Assembly (NCBI GenBank): GCA_963802095.1
Contig: CAWDHI010000002.1
Location: 124,001-188,000 of the forward strand
Reading direction: 5' to 3'
Length of the DNA: 64,000 nt
Source: CAVVEQ01 sp963802095
GTDB taxonomy: Bacteria > Chloroflexota > Anaerolineae > Anaerolineales > Anaerolineaceae
Shown: positions 53,819 to 63,686 of the stretch, one piece after another
Position numbering within the stretch: position 1 is the stretch's first letter
Layout: each line of letters starts with the position of its first letter
Notes under the pieces: model-generated
Seen by the model: only the letters and a program-made list of their open reading frames with translations
Told to the model about the DNA's origin: nothing
Database searches by the model: none
Translations under genes and position numbers: made by a program

Positions 53819-53892
53819 AATTTCCTAATCGTGCTGCTCTACCCTCTTGTGTATAATCCTTACTACTCAAATCAATAAGCAGGATTTCGTGA

Positions 53893-54978
53893 ATGAATTC
53901 ATCATTTCTATTTACCCTGGTTCAATTTATCCTCGCCTTCAGTGTGATCGCGATCATCCATGAATTAGGCCATTACCTGATGGCAAAATCAGGGAAGATC
54001 GAAGTGGAGGAATTTGGGCTCGGTTTTCCCCCACGCGCTGTGAAGATGTTTCAATATAAGGAGACGCTCTTCTCCTTGAACTGGATTCCCTTTGGGGCTT
54101 TTGTGCGCCCCAAGGGAGAAAACGATCCGAGTATCCCGGGAGGATTGGCCGCAGCGAGCCCTTGGAAACGCCTCGGCATGCTTCTGGGTGGTCCTTTCGC
54201 TAATATCTTATTCGGTATCCTCATCTTTGCATTCGTTTTCTCTCAGGTTGGAGCGCCCGATACCTCCCGGATAATGATTTCCGAGATCAGCCCAGATTCA
54301 CCTGCCGAACATAGCGGTATGCTGGCAGATGACCTGATTCTCTCAGTTGCCGGAGTACCGGTAAACTCGATGGCTAGTGTTTCTGATACAGTCCGGCTCT
54401 ATCTTGGTGAAGAAATTTCGATTGTAGTTTTGCGGGATGGCGAGGAGATTACTTTGCAGATCATCCCACGGAAGAATCCACCGGAAGGGCAGGGTCCTCT
54501 CGGTGTGGTCATGGGTAATCCGGTCCTAAAACCCGGATTCCTACAAGCCATCCCCCTGGCTGCATCCACCGCTCTCGAGCAGGCACAGCAATTGTTCACG
54601 CTTCCGCTCAAGTTGATCCAAGGGCAGGTTACCTCCGAGCAGGCTCGGTTGGTTAGCCCCAAAGGGCTATTTGATATCTACTCACAGGTGCGAAACCAGC
54701 AATCCACCGTGGAATCCGGTTCGCCAGGCCTGGCTGTGGTGAATATTCTCTGGTTCTTCGGAATTATTTCGGTAGCGCTTGGGTTGACCAATCTTCTGCC
54801 AATCCCTGCCCTTGATGGCGGCAGAATTCTATTCGTGATCCCGGAGTTGATCGCCGGGAAACGCGTCCCGGCGAAGTATGAGAATGCTGTTCATATGGTC
54901 GGTTTTACCTTTCTGCTGGCATTGATGGCATTTTTGTTTCTCCAGGATTTCATCAATCCTGTGGTGCTGCCAAAATAA
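53893..54978 (+). CDS. rseP: Site-2 intramembrane metalloprotease (RseP-like)
   Basis: M50 protease of 361 residues. Zinc motif HELGH (residues 23-27) in the first helix, GGPFANILFG after it, one PDZ domain (about 130-200, SPAEHSGMLADDLILSVAGVPV), and the third zinc ligand in NLLPIPALDGGRILF. Cleaves membrane proteins, typically anti-sigma factors. No sigma/anti-sigma pair is visible here. AGGA precedes the ATG. Followed by the HEAT-repeat gene after 15 bases. Confidence 0.95.
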   Translation: MNSSFLFTLVQFILAFSVIAIIHELGHYLMAKSGKIEVEEFGLGFPPRAVKMFQYKETLFSLNWIPFGAFVRPKGENDPSIPGGLAAASPWKRLGMLLGGPFANILFGILIFAFVFSQVGAPDTSRIMISEISPDSPAEHSGMLADDLILSVAGVPVNSMASVSDTVRLYLGEEISIVVLRDGEEITLQIIPRKNPPEGQGPLGVVMGNPVLKPGFLQAIPLAASTALEQAQQLFTLPLKLIQGQVTSEQARLVSPKGLFDIYSQVRNQQSTVESGSPGLAVVNILWFFGIISVALGLTNLLPIPALDGGRILFVIPELIAGKRVPAKYENAVHMVGFTFLLALMAFLFLQDFINPVVLPK

Positions 54979-54993
54979 GAAGAGGGTTACAAG

Positions 54994-55983
54994 ATGGTTG
55001 AAAAAGAAAAGAAAATCACCTTTGCGCAAATCTTGGCTGAGCTGGGAGACGATTCAAAACCCTTCCCTCCCAAGTATCTGCACCGATTTTCCGATTTGGA
55101 GAAGAATGACCTGGCTTTACTGAAAAAATCCTGGGAATCTGTAAGCGAAAAACGAAAAGTCAACCTTTTACAGGATCTGGAAGAACTTACCGATGCGGAA
55201 ACCCTTGTTTGTTTTGACGAAATTGCCCGGATCGGACTGGAGGATGCCTCCCCCGCAGTTCGTGCTATCTCGGCAAGTTTGCTCTGGGAATCCGAAGATG
55301 TGACCCTCATCCACATTTTCCTAGGTATGATGGAAAAGGATATTGACGCATATGCTCGAGCTGCAGGAGCGGCTGCGCTGGGCAGATTCGTCCTTATTGG
55401 AGAGATCGAGGAATTATCTCCCGAGCAGCATCAACATGTGGAGGATAGCTTATTACTGGTGTGCACCGGTAAGGATGTTCCAGTTGTCCGCCAACGCGCG
55501 CTCGAATCACTTGGATATTCCGAACGGCCGGAGGTTCCAATCCTGATCGAAAAAGCGCTCGAATCTCGGGATCGCGCCTGGATCTGCTGCGGTCTTTTTG
55601 CCATCAGCCGAACTTTGGATCCCCGCTGGGAAAACCAGGTTCTAAAGTTCATAGATTCTCCGGATGATGATGTTCGCTTTGAAGCATTCCGCGCAGCGGG
55701 CGAGCTTGAGTTGGAAGCAGCCCGCCAGCCAATGCTCGAGAAACTGGATAACGGTGAGGAAGAAGGCGAAAACCGTTTGGCGATCATCTGGTCGCTCTCC
55801 CAGATTGGCGGGGAAGATGTCCAGGAAGCCATCGAAAAAAGCCTGGAGGATTGCAAAGATGAGGAAGAGGCAGAATATATTGAGGAAGCGCTAGACAACC
55901 TCAATTTTAACCAGGACTTCAAACTGGCAGATCTGATGAATATTGAGCCGGAGGACCCGGAAGAATTCAATTCCCGGGGTTGA
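54994..55983 (+). CDS. HEAT-repeat protein
   Basis: A very acidic 329-residue soluble protein composed of about six HEAT/ARM-like helical repeats (for example SPAVRAISASLLWE, DAYARAAGAAALGRF, VPVVRQRALESLGY, DDVRFEAFRAAGELE, NRLAIIWSLSQIGGE). Such proteins are binding scaffolds. It is flanked by the rseP-like gene and the acylphosphatase gene with almost no gaps, suggesting a shared transcript. No enzymatic motif. Confidence 0.85.
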   Translation: MVEKEKKITFAQILAELGDDSKPFPPKYLHRFSDLEKNDLALLKKSWESVSEKRKVNLLQDLEELTDAETLVCFDEIARIGLEDASPAVRAISASLLWESEDVTLIHIFLGMMEKDIDAYARAAGAAALGRFVLIGEIEELSPEQHQHVEDSLLLVCTGKDVPVVRQRALESLGYSERPEVPILIEKALESRDRAWICCGLFAISRTLDPRWENQVLKFIDSPDDDVRFEAFRAAGELELEAARQPMLEKLDNGEEEGENRLAIIWSLSQIGGEDVQEAIEKSLEDCKDEEEAEYIEEALDNLNFNQDFKLADLMNIEPEDPEEFNSRG

Positions 55984-55988
55984 TCCAC

Positions 55989-56276
55989 ATGTTTGAATCC
56001 TCTGGGTTGGAACGATTACACGCGTTTGTTCACGGCAGGGTGCAGGGGGTTGGTTTTCGGGCTTTCGTTCTCCAGGAAGCCTCTGCTTTGAATCTCAACG
56101 GGTGGTGCCGCAATGTTGGCTGGGATCAGGTGGAAGTGGTAGCTGAGGGCAGCAGGGCAAATCTGGAAGGGCTGCTTGCTGAGCTTCATCGCGGACCTTC
56201 AATGTCTGCCGTGGAAAAAGTGATCTCCGAGTGGACCCAGAGTTCCGGTGAATTCACCCAATTCCGGGTTCGTTGA
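55989..56276 (+). CDS. acyP: Acylphosphatase
   Basis: Hydrolyses acyl phosphates. 95 residues. The phosphate loop GRVQGVGFRAFV contains the catalytic Arg, and NGWCRNVGWDQVEVVAEG contains the catalytic Asn. The frame is open from TTG 55980 which overlaps the HEAT gene stop (TTGA), but ATG 55989 gives the usual size. Convergent with uvrB, 21 bases apart. Confidence 0.93.
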   Translation: MFESSGLERLHAFVHGRVQGVGFRAFVLQEASALNLNGWCRNVGWDQVEVVAEGSRANLEGLLAELHRGPSMSAVEKVISEWTQSSGEFTQFRVR

Positions 56277-56297
56277 TACTTTCCCCCGAAAAGGTTG

Positions 56298-58340
56298 TTA
56301 GTTTTCTCCAGCCAGAATTTGGACTTTTTTCCATCCCGGCAGGTCGGATTCTTCTGCCAGGATGACCCGCAACTGGTAAACCTGATCCCGCAGAACTGCC
56401 GCCCGTTCGAACTCCAGGTCTTTTGCAGCCGCTTTCATCTGATTCTCCAACTCCGCTATCACGCGTTCCAGTTCCTTCTTCGGTAGGCTGGCAGCAGATC
56501 GGGTGGTATCCCGGCCGTGTATTCCCCCCCCTTTATCAGCACTGGCAGTTAACCTTGCGGTAAGGTCATACACGCCCTTGATGATGCCTACGGGTTCGAT
56601 GTGATGCTCGTGGTTGTAATCATCCTGTTTTTGTCGGCGGCGGTTCGTCTCGTCAATTGCCCTTCGCATTGAATCGGTGATCTTATCGGCGTACATGATC
56701 ACCTTGCCGTGGACGTGACGCGCTGCCCGACCAATCGTCTGGATCAGTGCTGTATCGGATCTCAGGAACCCTTCCTTGTCCGCGTCTAAAATCGCTACCA
56801 GCGAGACTTCCGGAAGGTCCAAACCCTCGCGCAGAAGGTTGATACCCACAATGACATCAAAAACTCCCAGGCGCAGGTCGCGCAGAATGCCAATCCGCTC
56901 CAGGGTTTCCACCTCGGAATGTAAATACTGCACCTTGATCCCCATCTCAAGAAGGTAATCCGCCAGATCTTCCGCCATCCGTTTTGTCAACGTGGTAACA
57001 AGCACGCGCTCTCCGGCATTCACCCTCGCCTTGATCTCTCCAATCAAGTCATCCACCTGCCCCGCGGAAGGACGGACGATGACCTCCGGATCCACCAGCC
57101 CGGTTGGCCGAATGATTTGCTCCACCACCTGTTGGGCGCGTTTTGTCTCATAAGGTCCAGGTGTAGCGGAGGTATAGATGGTAAAACCCATACGTTGCTC
57201 GAATTCGTCAAAGGTTAATGGGCGATTATCCAACGCAGAGGGTAACCGGAAACCATATTCCACCAATACTCCCTTGCGGGATTGATCGCCGTTGTACATC
57301 CCGCGGACTTGTGGGACGGTCATGTGGGATTCATCCATAAAGAGCAGATAATCATGTGGAAGGTAATCCATCAAAGTCCAGGGAGGTGAACCGGCTGGAC
57401 GCTGGTCGATATGCCGGGAGTAGTTTTCGATCCCCGAACAGTAGCCCACTTCGCGCATCATTTCGAGGTCAAAGAGCGTGCGTTGTTCCAACCGCTGCGC
57501 CTCCAGCAAGCGTTCATTAGCCCGGAAGTACGCCAGGCGGTCGTTTAGTTCGGTTTCTATTGCGGTGATGGATTCCTTCAGTTTTTGATCCTGGGTAATG
57601 TAGTGCTTGGCCGGGTAGATCTCGATGCGATCCGGCTCTTCCAGGATCTCACCGGTAACCGGGTTTAACACGATTAGTCGTTCCACTTCATCACCAAAGA
57701 AAACAATCCGGATGGCTTTCTTATCCTCGTAAGCCGGGTGCACTTCCAAAGTATCGCCTCGGACCCGGAATACCCCCGGACGCAATTCCATGTCGTTGCG
57801 CTGGTATTGGCTTTCAACCAGTTTGCGAAGCAGCGCATTGCGGCGGTGGATCTGGTTTTTTTCCAATACAACCAGCCCTCGCCCATATTCACCCGGATCA
57901 CCCAAACCATATATACAGGAAACTGAGGCAACGATGATCACGTCCCTGCGGGACATAAGCGCGGTTGTGGCTGCCAGGCGCAACCGCTCTATCTCTTCGT
58001 TCGTTTCTGTTTCTTTTTCTATATACAGGTCGTGCCTGGGAACATATGCTTCCGGCTGGTAATAATCATAATAGGAGACAAAGTATTCAACCGCGTTTTC
58101 GGGAAAAAATTCCTTGAATTCCGCGTAGAGCTGCGCAGCCAACGTTTTGTTATGTGCCATCACCAAGGCAGGCCGATTCACCCGCTCGATAATATTCGCC
58201 ATTGCGAAGGTCTTGCCGGTTGCGGTGGCGCCAAGAAGTACCTGGTCGCGGTAACCTTTCAGGATCCCGGAAACCAGTTTTTCGATAGCCTCCGGTTGAT
58301 CCCCGGTAGGCTGATAGGGAGCATGCAACTTAAAATCCAT
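56298..58340 (-). CDS. uvrB: Excinuclease ABC subunit B
   Basis: DNA damage-verifying helicase-like subunit, 680 residues. Walker A GATATGKTFAMANI, beta-hairpin YYDYYQPEAYVP, DESHMTVPQ, helicase motifs V/VI (LLREGLDLPEVSLVAILDADKEGFLRS and QTIGRAARHVHG) and the C-terminal UVR coiled coil (LENQMKAAAKDLEFERAAVLRDQ) that contacts UvrC. It sits next to mfd, matching joint nucleotide-excision repair. Confidence 0.98.
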   Translation of the reverse strand: MDFKLHAPYQPTGDQPEAIEKLVSGILKGYRDQVLLGATATGKTFAMANIIERVNRPALVMAHNKTLAAQLYAEFKEFFPENAVEYFVSYYDYYQPEAYVPRHDLYIEKETETNEEIERLRLAATTALMSRRDVIIVASVSCIYGLGDPGEYGRGLVVLEKNQIHRRNALLRKLVESQYQRNDMELRPGVFRVRGDTLEVHPAYEDKKAIRIVFFGDEVERLIVLNPVTGEILEEPDRIEIYPAKHYITQDQKLKESITAIETELNDRLAYFRANERLLEAQRLEQRTLFDLEMMREVGYCSGIENYSRHIDQRPAGSPPWTLMDYLPHDYLLFMDESHMTVPQVRGMYNGDQSRKGVLVEYGFRLPSALDNRPLTFDEFEQRMGFTIYTSATPGPYETKRAQQVVEQIIRPTGLVDPEVIVRPSAGQVDDLIGEIKARVNAGERVLVTTLTKRMAEDLADYLLEMGIKVQYLHSEVETLERIGILRDLRLGVFDVIVGINLLREGLDLPEVSLVAILDADKEGFLRSDTALIQTIGRAARHVHGKVIMYADKITDSMRRAIDETNRRRQKQDDYNHEHHIEPVGIIKGVYDLTARLTASADKGGGIHGRDTTRSAASLPKKELERVIAELENQMKAAAKDLEFERAAVLRDQVYQLRVILAEESDLPGWKKVQILAGEN

Positions 58341-58411
58341 TTTTGAACCTTTGTTCTATTACAATAATACTACCACACCCTGATTTTTATTTCAATAATT
58401 ATTGCAGAACC

Positions 58412-61400
58412 TCATAACCGAAGCCCTCCGATTTTCTGCAGGGAATCCATCACCAGGCTTTCCCAACCGATTTCTCTTCCTTTTAACGAGAGCCAATAGG
58501 AATTTTTACCAGATCGCAATCCATCGACCTGTGGCAGGGGAGAATCCACCTTTCCATCCCCAGCCGGTGGGAAACGAAAGACAACCTGATCACCCTCCGT
58601 GGTTATGGAAACAAGCCCGCCCAATTCAGCCTCCGTCTTCACCCGCATGTAATACAACAGGTTCCCTACCTCCTCCGGGAGCGGACCAAATCGATCCAGG
58701 AACTCCTCCTCCAGGGCATCCACCTCCTCCCCGCTCAAAGAATCTGCTATTCGGCGATAAATGCGCAGCCGCAGATTCTGGTCGGATATATATTCCATCG
58801 GGATACCGATGGAAAGCGGTAGGTCCACGCTAGTGAAGCTGCGGATCCCGCGGAAAGCAGATGTTTTTTCAATCAGTCCGGGTACTTCAGAAGAACCGCG
58901 CATTTGGCGAACGGACTGGGCTAACATGCGGGTATACAGGTGAAAACCAACCGCCGCTATGAATCCGCTCTGGCGGGTACCCAGCAGATCCCCTGCCCCC
59001 CGCATTTCCAGATCCCGCATTGCGATGGAGTAACCAGCGCCAAGTTGGGAATTTTCAGCGATCACCTCCAAGCGTTCCTGCCCCTCGCTGGTGGGCATCC
59101 TTCGTTTGTGTCGGAAGAAATAAGCATACGCCCGGTGCGCGCCCCGCCCAACCCTGCCGCGGAGTTGGTAAAGCTGGGCCAGTCCAAAAGTATCCCCCCG
59201 GTCGACGATGAGCGTGTTGGCATTGGGAATATCCAAACCTGATTCGATAATTGAAGTACAAAGCAGGATATCCACGTCACCATGGGTGAACGCATGCATC
59301 ACCGCTGAGAGCTCATGCTCATTCATTTGCCCATGGGCGATGCCAATACGCACCTCGGGTATCAGGTGGTTAAGATGAGAACGCATCGCCTGGATGGACT
59401 GCACCCGGTTGTGGACGTAAAAAACCTGGCCTCCGCGTTCCATTTCTCTTAGGACTGCCTGGCGGACGAGTTTGGGTGAATATGGTCCTATGTGGGTGAT
59501 GATCGGCAATCGTTCAGCCGGCGGGGTATTGATCACCGAGATATCGCGCACCCCGGTAAGCGCCTGGTAGAGGGTGCGCGGGATGGGAGTTGCCGTAAGC
59601 GTGAGCACATCCACTTCTGTGCGCATCTTCTTGAAAAACTCTTTGTGGGTTACTCCAAAACGTTGTTCTTCATCTATGATGATCAGGCCAAGATCCTTGA
59701 AATGAACATCTGTCTGCAGTAGACGGTGGGTGCCCACCACGATATCAACATCACCAAGGGCAAGGCTGATGATGATCTCTTCCTGTTCGCGTGGATTTCG
59801 GAAGCGGGAGAGCATCTCCACGTTGATCGGGAATGGAGTAAGCCTTTCCTTAAACGTATCGAAATGTTGCTGCGCCAGTACCGTGGTGGGAACCAGCATC
59901 GCAACTTGTTTCCCATCATTTACCGCTTTAAATGCAGCGCGTAACGCAACCTCTGTTTTTCCATATCCAACATCACCACATAGTAGGCGATCCATCGGCC
60001 GGTGGCTTTCCATGTCCTTCTTTACTTCCTGGATGGCCTTGATCTGATCGGTTGTTTCAATATAGGGAAAGCTGGATTCAAGATCCGCCTGCCAGGTGCC
60101 ATCCACCGAAAAAGCAAATCCCCGCGCCACCTGCCTCTGTGCATAGAGGGAAAGAAGCTCTGCAGCCACCTGCTTAACCGCTTCCGAAACGCGTTCCTTA
60201 GCGCCGCCCCATTCCGAAGTGCCCAGGCGTGTGGGCTGGGGTTGTCCCTCATCCGGTCCGATGTACCGGCTTAATCGATCCGCCTGGTAAATCGGTACAA
60301 ATAGTTGATCCCCGCCTTCATATTCCACACATAGGAACTCGCGATCAGAACCTTCCAGGTTTCGCCTAACCAGCCCGACAAACCTCCCAATACCGTTATC
60401 AACGTGGACCACCCAATCACCAGGTTTCAGGTCGGAATACCCATCTTCGGGGGGTGCAGCAACCTGAACAGCTTTAGCCCTTGGCTGCGGACGCTCCCAT
60501 CCAAATATCTCGCTATCGGTCAGAAGATGCTCATTCACGCCATCCTGGCGGGAAAAGATCCAACCTTCCGTCAGGCTGCCTTCGATGAAACCGGGTGTGG
60601 CTTGCGTATTTCCTCCAGGCTGCTTTTCCAGCCAGAGCTCTTTAAGCCTGGCAACTTGCCTAGAAACAACGGTAAAACCATCGCCATTGGATTGGATCTC
60701 TGAAAAGTGATCCACCAGGTTTTTTAACCTTCCCGCAAACCTCGGCGGACTTCGGAAGGATTGTGCGATGATTGAAGGCTCGTCAGCAACCGAAAATCCC
60801 AGGTCCAGGAATGTTCGCGATTGAAGACCTTCTACCAATTCAGACCATGATAGATAGGGAACTGGAAAATTCGCTTCGAGCAGCCCTTCCTGAATGGAAT
60901 CCTGCCGAAAATGCACCGCCTGTTCTTCGATCTCCAGCGCAGCGCTTTTTGTAAGCTCTCTATCGTAGAAAATTACCAGGCTTTTTGAGGGAAGGTAGTC
61001 CAATATACTGGCGGGGAATTGGTGGATCTGTGGTAGAAGGAATTCATCCACAACTCCAACCATATCCGCGGGGAGGTTACCCCTGGCTGGGATAACTTCT
61101 CTGGCAGGGGTAATCTGCAAAGAAGAAAGGGGTTCTATGGTTCGTTGGGTGCTTGGGTCAAATTTTCGCAAAGTATCTACTTCATTCCCGAAGAACTCAA
61201 GCCTGCATGGAGCTTCAGCTGACGGGGTCCAGATATCCAATATCCCCCCCCGCCTGGAGAACTGGCCTGGCTCAACCACAACTTCACCAGGCTCGTATCC
61301 AAGTTCGACCCATTTTTGAATGAGCGTATCCGGTGAGACCACCTGGTTAGTCTTTATTGTCCGGGTGCTGCTGAGGAAATCTCTCCGCGGCAAAGTGCGG

Positions 61401-61795
61401 GTCATTAACCCTCGGATGGTTGTTAAAACCAGCGGAACGTTGTTTTGTGGGCTATTACCCGGGATGTGATAGCTTGCTAAAGCCGCCAGCGAGCGCAGGC
61501 GTTCCCGTCTTGTAGTGCTTCCCCAGGCGGCCTTCTCATAGAACAACGGGGTTGGCTCGGGAAAATTGAACAGGTTGCCCCCTGGCATCCAAAAACTCAT
61601 TTCTTCAAAAGCGATGTTTAATTGGTCTGCTCTGGGCAGAATAAACACTACCGGGTAGGTTTGTTCCCAAGTTAATGCGGCCAGGACCGGGAAACGGGCT
61701 GCCCTGGTGAGGTTTAGAGGCTGAGGAGTAAATCCTTTTTTCAGCCTTTCCGAGAGGTCAATAAAACCAGGGTGTGACCGGATTCCTTCCAGCAT
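58412..61795 (-). CDS. mfd: Transcription-repair coupling factor
   Basis: Removes stalled RNA polymerase and recruits UvrA. 1127 residues, full length. UvrB-homology modules at the N-terminus, the RNA polymerase-interacting domain at LKPGDWVVHVDNGIGRFVGL, translocase Walker A LLCGDVGYGKTEVA, IIDEEQRFG, LTLTATPIPRTLY, QLRGRVGR and the C-terminal D7 domain. It starts 3 bases after pth and is followed by uvrB on the same strand. Confidence 0.98.
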   Translation of the reverse strand: MLEGIRSHPGFIDLSERLKKGFTPQPLNLTRAARFPVLAALTWEQTYPVVFILPRADQLNIAFEEMSFWMPGGNLFNFPEPTPLFYEKAAWGSTTRRERLRSLAALASYHIPGNSPQNNVPLVLTTIRGLMTRTLPRRDFLSSTRTIKTNQVVSPDTLIQKWVELGYEPGEVVVEPGQFSRRGGILDIWTPSAEAPCRLEFFGNEVDTLRKFDPSTQRTIEPLSSLQITPAREVIPARGNLPADMVGVVDEFLLPQIHQFPASILDYLPSKSLVIFYDRELTKSAALEIEEQAVHFRQDSIQEGLLEANFPVPYLSWSELVEGLQSRTFLDLGFSVADEPSIIAQSFRSPPRFAGRLKNLVDHFSEIQSNGDGFTVVSRQVARLKELWLEKQPGGNTQATPGFIEGSLTEGWIFSRQDGVNEHLLTDSEIFGWERPQPRAKAVQVAAPPEDGYSDLKPGDWVVHVDNGIGRFVGLVRRNLEGSDREFLCVEYEGGDQLFVPIYQADRLSRYIGPDEGQPQPTRLGTSEWGGAKERVSEAVKQVAAELLSLYAQRQVARGFAFSVDGTWQADLESSFPYIETTDQIKAIQEVKKDMESHRPMDRLLCGDVGYGKTEVALRAAFKAVNDGKQVAMLVPTTVLAQQHFDTFKERLTPFPINVEMLSRFRNPREQEEIIISLALGDVDIVVGTHRLLQTDVHFKDLGLIIIDEEQRFGVTHKEFFKKMRTEVDVLTLTATPIPRTLYQALTGVRDISVINTPPAERLPIITHIGPYSPKLVRQAVLREMERGGQVFYVHNRVQSIQAMRSHLNHLIPEVRIGIAHGQMNEHELSAVMHAFTHGDVDILLCTSIIESGLDIPNANTLIVDRGDTFGLAQLYQLRGRVGRGAHRAYAYFFRHKRRMPTSEGQERLEVIAENSQLGAGYSIAMRDLEMRGAGDLLGTRQSGFIAAVGFHLYTRMLAQSVRQMRGSSEVPGLIEKTSAFRGIRSFTSVDLPLSIGIPMEYISDQNLRLRIYRRIADSLSGEEVDALEEEFLDRFGPLPEEVGNLLYYMRVKTEAELGGLVSITTEGDQVVFRFPPAGDGKVDSPLPQVDGLRSGKNSYWLSLKGREIGWESLVMDSLQKIGGLRL

Positions 61796-61798
61796 CGA

Positions 61799-62437
61799 TC
61801 AAACCTTATCCACAGGACCGTTGAAACGCGTCATGGCAGGTTCGATTCCGTCATAGATGTAGGCATCGATAGCGGATGAAAGACGCAAAAATACCCGGTC
61901 AAGTAGATCCTTCTCTTCCGGGAAAAAATCCTCCAGGACATAATCCGCGGTTTGCATCCTGCCGGGAGGCCGGCCAACCCCCAGCCGGGCGCGAGGAAAT
62001 TGATTTGTACCCAGGCGTTCTATAATGGAGACCATTCCCTTTTGTCCGCCTGCACTTCCCTGGGCGCGGATACGAAGGGTTCCCAGCGGCAGGTCGATAT
62101 CGTCGTGAATAACCAGGAGGTGATCGGTCTCCACCTTGTAATACCTGGCAAGGGAAGCAACCGAGGTTCCGGAGAGATTCATATAGGTTTGGGGTTTTGT
62201 CAGGATCACTCTGCGCCCCTCCACCATCCCGATCCCCGTGATTGCCTTTGCCTGTACTTTTGACATCGGGATCTTATAATGAGAAGCCAATTCATCCAAC
62301 GCCATGAAACCGACATTGTGGCGGTTGTGTCTGTATCCCCGGCCTGGATTCCCCAATCCAACGATGAGAAATGGGCCTTCCCATACTTTTTCCTGCTCAG
62401 GAAGAGGAGGCGGAGGGATTATCGTTTCGTTTTCCAT
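61799..62437 (-). CDS. pth: Peptidyl-tRNA hydrolase
   Basis: Recycles peptidyl-tRNA. 212 residues. GLGNPGRGYRHNRHNVGFM contains catalytic His40, KPQTYMNLSG and HDDIDLPLGTLRIR are the other motifs. A 20-residue Pro-rich N-terminal extension (ETIIPPPPLPEQEKVWEG) precedes the core. It lies 4 bases after the preceding surface protein gene and 3 before mfd. Confidence 0.97.
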   Translation of the reverse strand: MENETIIPPPPLPEQEKVWEGPFLIVGLGNPGRGYRHNRHNVGFMALDELASHYKIPMSKVQAKAITGIGMVEGRRVILTKPQTYMNLSGTSVASLARYYKVETDHLLVIHDDIDLPLGTLRIRAQGSAGGQKGMVSIIERLGTNQFPRARLGVGRPPGRMQTADYVLEDFFPEEKDLLDRVFLRLSSAIDAYIYDGIEPAMTRFNGPVDKV

Positions 62438-62441
62438 GGTT

Positions 62442-63038
62442 TCACTTTCGCTTATTTATCCAGCGCAAACCCAGGTATAACCCGAGGATAAGGAAGAGCG
62501 CACCTGTCCCCAGAATGCCGGCCTGCAAGCTGGAGATCAAATCCTCGTTGCTCACCGCGGCTGGATTCATTGGAAAAGGAGTTGCCGTCCTTTTCAAAGA
62601 CGGATCGTAATCGGCAACTTCTGTGGAACGACTCGAGGTTCGCTCATCGTTTGTCGTTCCAGCAGAAGAATAATTGCTCACCCGGATATCATCCACCACT
62701 GTTACTGTCTGACTTCCATCAGATTTGGAAACCACTACCCGAAGGCGGTAGGTTCCATCGGGGATGCCGGTGGTATCCCAGTTTGTAATTATTTGGTTGT
62801 TTACAGGATTATTTTGCCTGCCCAAAGTGAACCAGGCTCCTCCCGGGCTGAAACCGAAAAACACCTCGGAATACTCGAATCCTTCCACGTCCGTGGATCC
62901 GGCGATCCCAACCACCCCTCGAACTACATCGCCCTGGAGAGGCACATCCACACGCGGCGGCTCCGGTGAAACGGATTGCAGGAGCTGGGACGGAAATATG
63001 AATAGCAAAATAATGAATGAAGCTGTTTTTAAGAGCAT
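62442..63038 (-). CDS. Secreted single-pass protein with Ig-like domain
   Basis: A 198-residue protein: signal peptide (about residues 1-22), an extracellular beta-sandwich of about 100 residues with DVPLQGDVVRGVVGIAGSTDVEGFEYSEVFFG and WDTTGIPDGTYRLRVVV (a pattern of bacterial Ig/FnIII-like repeats), a Thr/Ser-rich spacer, and a C-terminal membrane anchor (about 170-192) with a KRK stop-transfer tail. ATG 63038 with AGGTTGCC upstream is preferred over 63059. Function unknown; first gene of the row leading to pth, mfd and uvrB. Confidence 0.75.
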   Translation of the reverse strand: MLLKTASFIILLFIFPSQLLQSVSPEPPRVDVPLQGDVVRGVVGIAGSTDVEGFEYSEVFFGFSPGGAWFTLGRQNNPVNNQIITNWDTTGIPDGTYRLRVVVSKSDGSQTVTVVDDIRVSNYSSAGTTNDERTSSRSTEVADYDPSLKRTATPFPMNPAAVSNEDLISSLQAGILGTGALFLILGLYLGLRWINKRK

Positions 63039-63180
63039 GGCAACCTGTAAGTTTAACATATGGCGGGAAAAGCTGCAATTCGATCACCACCTGGACTAAT
63101 TTCTACTTGACATGCAGGGGTGTTCGAGCTTTGTTGAAAATTATTATGAAGCGTTATTTGGATTTTTTCTTGACTATTAA

Positions 63181-63189
63181 TGTTATAAT
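63181..63189 (+). promoter_or_regulatory. Extended -10 promoter, nearly leaderless
   Basis: TGTTATAAT matches TGnTATAAT. The predicted start (about 63196) falls on or next to the A of the ATG at 63197, which lacks any Shine-Dalgarno site, so the mRNA may be leaderless. Confidence 0.5.
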
Positions 63190-63196
63190 TTTTTCT

Positions 63197-63646
63197 ATGA
63201 CCGATCAAAATGCCTTACCCGAAACAGGAATGGAAACGGCGGCATCGGAGCAATCCCCCGGTAAAGACCAGGTTAAAAAGATCGCCTTTTGGATTATCGG
63301 TGTTTTTGCCGGTTTGCTGGTTCTATCCATCGCATCTGCAATTTGGATCGCACAACCCGGAGTGGATTCTGCCAAAATCCGGGATTTTTTCCTGATCGTG
63401 ATGGTTCTGGTATCTTTTGTGGTAAGCATTGCTTTGATAATTTTATTGATTCAGGTTGCATTACTGGTAAACCTGCTCAATAATGAGATCCGGCCGGTGT
63501 TGGCCAACCTGATCGATTCGGTCAACGATCTAAAAGGTACCACCGCCTTCCTAAGCGAGAACCTGGTGGAGCCTGTCATTAAACTGAACGAATATCTGGC
63601 AGGCTTGAAAAAAATTATGGATATCCTTCGCCCGTTCAGGAAATGA
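63197..63646 (+). CDS. DUF948-like membrane protein
   Basis: A 149-residue protein: short hydrophilic N-terminus, two membrane helices (about 29-51 and 65-90), then an amphipathic helical tail (NNEIRPVLANLIDSVNDLKGTTAFLSENLVEPVIKL) of the kind seen in DUF948/YtxG-like proteins. The YtxH-like gene follows 40 bases later with its own ribosome site; ytxG-ytxH-like pairs are common and linked to stress in other bacteria. ATG 63197 fits the promoter. Confidence 0.75.
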   Translation: MTDQNALPETGMETAASEQSPGKDQVKKIAFWIIGVFAGLLVLSIASAIWIAQPGVDSAKIRDFFLIVMVLVSFVVSIALIILLIQVALLVNLLNNEIRPVLANLIDSVNDLKGTTAFLSENLVEPVIKLNEYLAGLKKIMDILRPFRK

Positions 63647-63686
63647 CCCTGGCGGGATATCAATTTCAACCGAAAGGAGAATTAAA

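Noticed and set aside
53852..53857. TATAAT upstream of the RseP-like gene as a promoter
   Set aside because: No -35 or TGn extension at suitable distance; kept out of the feature list as unsupported.
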